64,000 bases of DNA from an uncultured Pelagibacteraceae bacterium (GTDB lineage Bacteria; Pseudomonadota; Alphaproteobacteria; Pelagibacterales; Pelagibacteraceae). The DNA lies in assembly GCA_902591695.1 (NCBI GenBank), contig CACJBQ010000002.1, forward strand, positions 37,926-101,925, written 5' to 3'. Position 1 is the stretch's first letter; every line of letters starts with the position of its first letter. Positions 59,207 through 64,000 of the stretch are shown one piece after another. The position numbers were made by a program, and so were the translations under genes. The notes beneath the pieces are model-generated. The model was given only the letters and a program-made list of their open reading frames with translations, did no database searches and was not told the DNA's origin.

Positions 59207-60316
59207 TTAAACTAATTTAATTATAGTGTCACAAATTTTATCTACTTCATTAATTTTCAATTTTGGATACATTGGTAAGGATATGTTTCGTTTTCCATAA
59301 ATTGATGCAAATTTGAAATTTTTTAAACTTAAATTATATTTTTTTTTATAAAATGTCATTTTAGGCAAAGGATTTGAATAATGTACGCTTACTCCAATTT
59401 TTTTTCTTTTTAGTTCTCTCAGAATATTGTCTCTATTTTTGCAAAAAATCTGAAATACAAAATAAGAACTATCCTTAGAATAAGGCATAAATCTGATGTT
59501 TTTTACTTTAGAGAAATTTTTAATATATCTTTTTGCAATTTTATGTCTTGTTGCTAAGTTTTTTTTATATTTTTTAACTTGGTTATAGCCTAATGCTGCT
59601 TGGAAATCTGTCATTCTATAATTGAAACCTAAAGACTTTACATCATAATCACCTTGTTTTTTTCTATCTTTAATGTCTTTATCAATTCCAAAAGCTTTAA
59701 GTTTTCTTATTTTATCATAAAAATTTTTGTCATTAGTAATGACTACTCCACCTTCACCTGTTGTAATTTGTTTTGTTGGATAAAAAGAGAAACTTCCCGA
59801 AACTCCAAAGTTTCCTGCATGCACGCCTTTAAAAAAACTTCCCATAGCATGAGCGCAGTCCTCTAATACTTGTATTTTATTTTTTTTGCAAAAAGTCATA
59901 ATTTTTTTCATATCACATGGATATCCTGCCATATGAACAACTATTAACCCTTTAGTTTTTTTGGTAACTTTTCTTTTTAAATCAATTAAACTTATATTAC
60001 CTGATGGATAATCAACATCAGAAAATATTGCTTTTGCGCCTGTATATTCTACAGCATGAGCAGTAGCGGTATGTGTTTGAGCTGGAATAATTACCTCGTC
60101 TCCTTTTTTGAAACCAGCAGCTAAACATGAAATATGCAAACCAGCAGTACAACTAGATACTGAAACTGCATATTTTGCTTTAGTAAACTTCTTTATTTCA
60201 TTTTCAAAAAGTGAAGTATATTTTCCATGTGTCAACCAACCACTTCTAATTATTTTTCCTACAAGATTAATATCTTGCTTAGAAATGTTAGGAATTGAAA
60301 ATTTAATTTCTTTCAT
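59207..60316 (-). CDS. DegT-family sugar aminotransferase, PseC-like
   Basis: A 369-residue PLP enzyme for 4-amino-sugar synthesis. SGWLTHGKYTSLFENEIKKF (residues about 28-47), VSSCTAGLHISCLA, IIPAQTHTATAHAV, VLEDCAHAMGS (cofactor aspartate) and the PLP lysine in FYPTKQITTGEGG near residue 186 are visible. LGFNYRMTDFQAALG is the typical DegT/PseC ending region. PseC makes the 4-amino group of the pseudaminic acid precursor; LegC and WecE are alternatives. The needed 4,6-dehydratase is not in this window. Confidence 0.84.
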   Translation of the reverse strand: MKEIKFSIPNISKQDINLVGKIIRSGWLTHGKYTSLFENEIKKFTKAKYAVSVSSCTAGLHISCLAAGFKKGDEVIIPAQTHTATAHAVEYTGAKAIFSDVDYPSGNISLIDLKRKVTKKTKGLIVVHMAGYPCDMKKIMTFCKKNKIQVLEDCAHAMGSFFKGVHAGNFGVSGSFSFYPTKQITTGEGGVVITNDKNFYDKIRKLKAFGIDKDIKDRKKQGDYDVKSLGFNYRMTDFQAALGYNQVKKYKKNLATRHKIAKRYIKNFSKVKNIRFMPYSKDSSYFVFQIFCKNRDNILRELKRKKIGVSVHYSNPLPKMTFYKKKYNLSLKNFKFASIYGKRNISLPMYPKLKINEVDKICDTIIKLV

Positions 60317-60319
60317 AAT

Positions 60320-61303
60320 TTATAAATAATCTATTTTTATTTTTTTATTTAATTTGACTGATTTATCTACCGCAAAACAAATTGTCATTAAATCTATTTG
60401 TTCTTTTAATGAAATTAGTGGTTTTGTATTTTTTATTTTGATTGTGTCAATAAAGTTTTGTATAAGTTTTTTTCTATTTTTTTTATCTGGATAATTAGCG
60501 TTAATTTTTGAAATTCTATCTTTATTTATAACATAAGAGCCCATTCTAGAATTAACTAATGTCTGATTTTCTAAAAAAATCTTTAATTCATGATAATGAT
60601 CATAAATTGCAGCTCCATTTGCAGAAACTTTTACCAAAATATTATTTGGAAAATTAAAAATCATTGTTATCAAACTATTTTTTTTAAATGAGGTATTTTT
60701 AGTTATTTTGTCGTTTCCCACAGCATAAACAGAAATAGGTTTTAAGCCTGTTAACCAATTAATTAAATCAATAATATGAATACCGGCTCCTAATGTTAAA
60801 GAATATTCTTTAATTTTAGATCTCCAACCAAATAATTTTTCTTTTCTACCCCAAATATAATCTCCCTCTATATAAAAAATTTTTTGTTTATTAATTCTCT
60901 TTTTAAACTCTTTAAATAAAGAATTTGTTCTTAAAACTAAATTTGAAGTTAACTTAATGTTTTTATTTTGTTTTGATAAAAGATATATCTTCTTTAATTG
61001 ATTGAAATTTAAACATAGCGGTTTTTCTATAATCATATTTTTTTTATATTTAAAACATTTTAAAATTTGATTAAAATGGAATTGATCATAACTAGCAATT
61101 GAAACTAAGTTTATTTGTTTATCTAAAAAAATTGCATCTTCATCAGATGTGACAATCTTATTCGGATATTTTATTTTTAATTCTTTAATTTTATTCTTTT
61201 TTTTCTCACAGATTATTTTTACCATTGAATTTTTATAATTATCTATGGCCTCTAAGTGTTTCTGACCTATTCCCATTCCAATAATTGCTGCTACGATTTT
61301 CAT
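60320..61303 (-). CDS. Gfo/Idh/MocA family oxidoreductase
   Basis: A 327-residue NAD(P)-dependent oxidoreductase: VAAIIGMGIGQKHLEAIDNY as Rossmann start, ASYDQFHFNQILKCF, NMIIEKPLCLNFNQL (the EKP motif near residue 95) and TLGAGIHIIDLINWLTGL with the likely catalytic His. The substrate is unknown; C-2 or C-3 oxidation of an amino-sugar nucleotide is common in such loci. It lies three bases from the aminotransferase and four from the cytidylyltransferase-like gene. Confidence 0.76.
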   Translation of the reverse strand: MKIVAAIIGMGIGQKHLEAIDNYKNSMVKIICEKKKNKIKELKIKYPNKIVTSDEDAIFLDKQINLVSIASYDQFHFNQILKCFKYKKNMIIEKPLCLNFNQLKKIYLLSKQNKNIKLTSNLVLRTNSLFKEFKKRINKQKIFYIEGDYIWGRKEKLFGWRSKIKEYSLTLGAGIHIIDLINWLTGLKPISVYAVGNDKITKNTSFKKNSLITMIFNFPNNILVKVSANGAAIYDHYHELKIFLENQTLVNSRMGSYVINKDRISKINANYPDKKNRKKLIQNFIDTIKIKNTKPLISLKEQIDLMTICFAVDKSVKLNKKIKIDYL

Positions 61304-61307
61304 TATT

Positions 61308-62012
61308 TTACAAAATATTCAAAAATTTTTTTTTATTTATTTTACTTAATATATTTTTTAAATCTTTTTTTGTGTCAATTGATTGTTTAATTTTTTTATT
61401 ATTTCCCATATATATAAAGTTTTTAATGTGAAATTTTTCTGAATTGTCATAAAAATACTTTGTGACGTGTTCTTTATCTTGTTTAGTAAATTTTTTAATA
61501 TTTTTTTTTATTATAGATGTTTTGATAATTTCAACTGACTGACCTTGGGGAAAGGTTCTTGGAAATACATTTGTTACTAAATCATATTTTTTTTTTGAAT
61601 TTTTAAAAATTTTAATTGCTTTTTCTATTATTTTATAATCAATTAGCGGACTATCACCACTTATCCTTATAAAAAAATTTTTTTTATATAACCTAGCTGT
61701 TTTGTACAATCTAAGTGCTACATTATTCAAATCACCTTTAAAAAAATTAATTTTATTTTTTTTTAAATAATCAAGTAAATTTGTTTCATCTCTATTTGAT
61801 GATGTCGCTACCACAATATTTGATATTTTTTTTGATCTTTTTAATCTGTTGACTACGTGTTGAATTAAAGGAATCCCATATATTGGATATAAAACCTTTT
61901 TTTTGAATCTTTTTGAACTTGTTCTCGCCTGAATAATTGCCAACAATTTCTTATACTTTTTAAAATTATTTATTTTAATAAATTCATTAGCCTCTAACGA
62001 CTCTATTATCAA
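61308..62012 (-). CDS. CMP-sugar cytidylyltransferase-like protein (SpsF/NeuA family)
   Basis: A 234-residue nucleotidyltransferase of the SpsF/CMP-KDO synthetase group. Family features are LLAIIQARTSSKRFKKKVL (residues about 23-41), GIPLIQHVVNRLKRS, VVATSSNRDETNLLDYL, FFKGDLNNVALRLY and FIRISGDSPLIDYKII with the metal aspartate. It could activate the nine-carbon acid made by the NeuB-like enzyme. The ATG at 62012 adds about 20 residues beyond the usual family start, and overlaps the dehydrogenase gene by 26 bases; no closer in-frame start was seen. Confidence 0.76.
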   Translation of the reverse strand: MIIESLEANEFIKINNFKKYKKLLAIIQARTSSKRFKKKVLYPIYGIPLIQHVVNRLKRSKKISNIVVATSSNRDETNLLDYLKKNKINFFKGDLNNVALRLYKTARLYKKNFFIRISGDSPLIDYKIIEKAIKIFKNSKKKYDLVTNVFPRTFPQGQSVEIIKTSIIKKNIKKFTKQDKEHVTKYFYDNSEKFHIKNFIYMGNNKKIKQSIDTKKDLKNILSKINKKKFLNIL

Positions 62013-63309
62013 TATGATATTTTCCTCTACAATCTATAATTTTTTTTGAATTTTTTTTTATCATTTTGTAATCAAATATATCATGATCAGTCATTAATAT
62101 TACTATATCATACCTTTTTATTAATGAGGGATACAATTTACTAATTTTTTTTAAGTATTTGTATTTTTTAGTACTTATTTGATTTTTTATATGTGGATCA
62201 CAATAAGCTAGATTTTTAAAATTATTGTTATTTAAAGTCTCCGCTAATTTTAATGAGGCAGATTCTCTTATATCATCCATATTTTTTTTATAAGCAAATC
62301 CCAGAATTAAAATCTTTGTCTTGATCTTTTTAATTTTTAAGTCGTTTATTATTTTAAAAACTTTCTTTTTTATAAAATCTATAACTTTAGAATTTGTTTC
62401 AGCTGATAATTTTATAAAATTTGCAGATATGCCAATTTTTTTTGCTTTCCAATATAAATAATGAGGATCAATCGGAATACAATGCCCACCAATTCCTGGG
62501 CCTGGATTAAAAGGTCTAAAACCGTAAGGTTTTGTGCTTGCTATCTTTATGACATCAAAAATATCAATTTCCATCTTATCAGCTACGAATTTCATTTCAT
62601 TTATAAAGCCAATATTTACAGCTCTATAAATATTTTCTAACAATTTAGAAAATTCAGCAATTTTAATGCTATCTGCTTTGACAATTTTTAAAAATACCTG
62701 TTTATAAATTGATGATATTATTTCTAAGCACGCTGATGAGTGGCCACTTACAACTTTAGGGATTAATGAAATTTTATTTTCATTTACTCCAGGATTAATT
62801 CTTTCTGAGGAAAAACCTACAAAAAAATCTTTTCCAATTTTGAATTTATTTTTAATTTTTTTAATAACTTCTTGTTCTGTAGTGCCTGGATAACTTGTAC
62901 TTTCCAAGACAACAGTTTGTCCTTTTTTAATATATTTTGAAATATCTTTTACAGTTTTTCTGATGTAAGAAAGATCAGGAATATTTTTATTCTTTAAAGG
63001 AGTTGGAACACAAATTATTATAATATCACACTCCGAAATGTTTTTATAATCACTAAAGCATTTATTTCCTTTTTTATTTAAGAGTGTAATATTTTTATTA
63101 GAAATTCGTTCTATATATGAGTGGTTTTTATTTATAGAGTTAATTTTTTTATTATCATTATCAAATCCAAAAATTTTAAAACCTTTTTTTGCAAATAATA
63201 AAGCTAGAGGCAAACCCACATAGCCAAGACCGATTATACCAATTCTAGCCTTTTTTTTTAAAATTAAGTCAATAATTTTTTTTTTAAATTCTGTAGTTTT
63301 AATCTTCAT
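61987..63309 (-). CDS. UDP-sugar 6-dehydrogenase (UDP-GlcNAc/ManNAc type, WbpA-like)
   Basis: Oxidises C6 of a UDP-hexose(NAc) to the uronic acid with two NAD. The 440-residue protein shows GIIGLGYVGLPLALLFAKKG (residues about 23-42), ICVPTPLKNKNIPDLSY, VLESTSYPGTTEQ, AEFSKLLENIYRAVNIG and the catalytic cysteine in GPGIGGHCIPIDPHYL near residue 265, then LILGFAYKKNMDDIRES. It resembles WbpA/TviB rather than UDP-glucose dehydrogenase by the start and loop pattern. It would supply UDP-GlcNAcA for the WbpB/E/D-like set at 36975-39543. Confidence 0.84.
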   Translation of the reverse strand: MKIKTTEFKKKIIDLILKKKARIGIIGLGYVGLPLALLFAKKGFKIFGFDNDNKKINSINKNHSYIERISNKNITLLNKKGNKCFSDYKNISECDIIIICVPTPLKNKNIPDLSYIRKTVKDISKYIKKGQTVVLESTSYPGTTEQEVIKKIKNKFKIGKDFFVGFSSERINPGVNENKISLIPKVVSGHSSACLEIISSIYKQVFLKIVKADSIKIAEFSKLLENIYRAVNIGFINEMKFVADKMEIDIFDVIKIASTKPYGFRPFNPGPGIGGHCIPIDPHYLYWKAKKIGISANFIKLSAETNSKVIDFIKKKVFKIINDLKIKKIKTKILILGFAYKKNMDDIRESASLKLAETLNNNNFKNLAYCDPHIKNQISTKKYKYLKKISKLYPSLIKRYDIVILMTDHDIFDYKMIKKNSKKIIDCRGKYHIDNRVVRG

Positions 63310-63336
63310 AAATAATTTTTTTAATATTTAAGCATT

Positions 63337-64000
63337 TCAATTATATTTCTTTGGGTATAAATGATATATATTTTTAACAATATTTTCTCTTTTAAAATTC
63401 ATTTTTTTATACATTTTTTTTGCACTAAAATTATGATCATATGTTCCTGCAACAATCGTCTTATACTTATTAAAAAAAAAATTACTTGAATAATTTATTA
63501 AAGTTTTTGCTACACCTTTTCTTTTAAATTTATTTCTCACTAATATTTGATCTATTCTCAAATTTTTGTTTTCTTTTATCAAAAGCATAAAGCCTAAAAC
63601 GATTTTTTTTTTAACCGCAATAATTAAATAATCACCTCTTTTTTTTATAAAAAAATTTTTTAACCAAATAGATCTATAAATCTTAAGAAATTTTTTACTT
63701 ATTAAGGGATCTTTTTCAAACCTTGATCCATAAGGATTTTCTTTACAAATTTTGATTATGCTGTTTATATCTTTTCTTTGAGCAAACCTGCACTCGAAAT
63801 CCAATTTTCTATTGTTAAGTATTTCTTTTTTAAACGTTATTAATTTAGATTTCATCTTTATATCAAAATTCTTACAATCTTTTGCACTTAAGTGATTGGT
63901 AGTTTTTAAAACTAAAAGAAAATTATTATTTATTTTATTAAAATGATCTATTTCATTTTTACTATTTATATTGTAGCTAGGATATCCAAGTATATTTGAA
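63337..64000 (-). CDS. GNAT acetyltransferase, WecD/RffC-like, 5'-truncated at the window edge
   Basis: Probable acetyl-CoA:amino-sugar N-acetyltransferase. The C-terminal GNAT domain has FECRFAQRKDINSIIKICKE, GSRFEKDPLISKKF, the acetyl-CoA loop RNKFKRKGVAKTLI and the SAKKMYKKMNFKR ending. The frame is open past the ATG at 63855 to the right edge (48 more codons), reading SNILGYPSYNINSKNEIDHF and so on. This resembles the N-terminal lobe of WecD-type enzymes (W-D-S-x-x-L/F-G-x-P), so the true start is beyond 64000. WecD acetylates the 4-amino group of dTDP-fucosamine; a UDP-4-amino sugar is likely here. Confidence 0.75.
   Translation of the reverse strand, partial: SNILGYPSYNINSKNEIDHFNKINNNFLLVLKTTNHLSAKDCKNFDIKMKSKLITFKKEILNNRKLDFECRFAQRKDINSIIKICKENPYGSRFEKDPLISKKFLKIYRSIWLKNFFIKKRGDYLIIAVKKKIVLGFMLLIKENKNLRIDQILVRNKFKRKGVAKTLINYSSNFFFNKYKTIVAGTYDHNFSAKKMYKKMNFKRENIVKNIYHLYPKKYN

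Larger units (their letters stand above)
13640..64000. other. Hypervariable surface-polysaccharide region (HVR2-like)
   Basis: From the 5S gene to the right edge every gene but one concerns glycan synthesis, modification or export, and the exception is an EPS-type MarR regulator. Strand switching is frequent, base composition looks even more AT-rich than the left flank, and most proteins are weakly conserved. The expected 23S gene on the far side is not reached, so the region extends beyond 64000. No mobile-element gene was seen inside. Confidence 0.85.

Noticed and set aside
13640..64000. CRISPR arrays, insertion sequences or prophage genes
   Set aside because: No regularly spaced repeats, transposase, integrase or phage structural protein was recognised in the region.

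Overview
The window reads as a genome segment of a SAR11-type marine alphaproteobacterium (Candidatus Pelagibacter or a close relative). The supporting signs are very AT-rich DNA, overlapping or nearly touching genes, lysine- and isoleucine-rich proteins, a gap-pgk-fba glycolytic operon, a pntAA-pntAB-pntB transhydrogenase operon and a lone 5S rRNA gene with no 23S beside it. In Pelagibacter a large hypervariable region (HVR2) is known to lie between the 16S-23S genes and a displaced 5S gene. This window fits that layout: the core flank is on the left, and about 50 kb of surface-polysaccharide genes begin immediately right of the 5S gene and run off the right edge.

Layout: 1-4740 is a plus-strand operon of gap (5'-truncated), pgk, class I fba, a thiE-like gene, efp and a suhB-like gene. 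4741-5929 is a short translation-related unit: promoter, rpmE, trcR (DUF1013), rpsU and initiator tRNA-fMet. rpsU has no ATG, GTG or TTG start and appears to begin at ATT. 5935-9671 is a two-gene surface island (GT-C-like membrane protein, OafA-type acyltransferase) next to the tRNA. 9752-13639 is a minus-strand unit, in transcription order 5S rRNA, rpmJ, a 36-residue cytochrome oxidase subunit IV, pntAA, pntAB, pntB and a small transaldolase. The 5S gene has its own sigma70-like promoter.

13723-64000 is the hypervariable region. It holds three O-antigen polymerase/ligase-like proteins, three related D-x-x-x-Y-H membrane proteins, many glycosyltransferases, a WecA-type initiating transferase, a GT4-Wzx fusion and an MsbA/PglK-like ABC exporter. 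It also holds GDP-fucose genes (gmd, fcl), a WbpB/E/D plus WbpG/HisH/HisF acetamidino-sugar set, and a second amidotransferase/HisF/HisH set joined to an AsnB-like, NeuB-like, PseC-like, SpsF-like, nucleotide-sugar dehydrogenase and WecD-like series that suggests an acetamidino-modified nonulosonic acid. The genes make, modify, flip, polymerise and export surface glycans.

The most interesting parts are an EPS-type MarR gene with a perfect palindrome lying exactly between its -35 and -10 boxes, followed by a radical SAM/methyltransferase/class III aminotransferase operon; the ATT-start rpsU leader beside an initiator tRNA with an altered anticodon stem; the 5S gene that heads a ribosomal/respiratory operon; the GT4-flippase fusion; and two HisF paralogs that have each lost the usual first catalytic aspartate. 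No CRISPR array, insertion sequence or integrase was seen.
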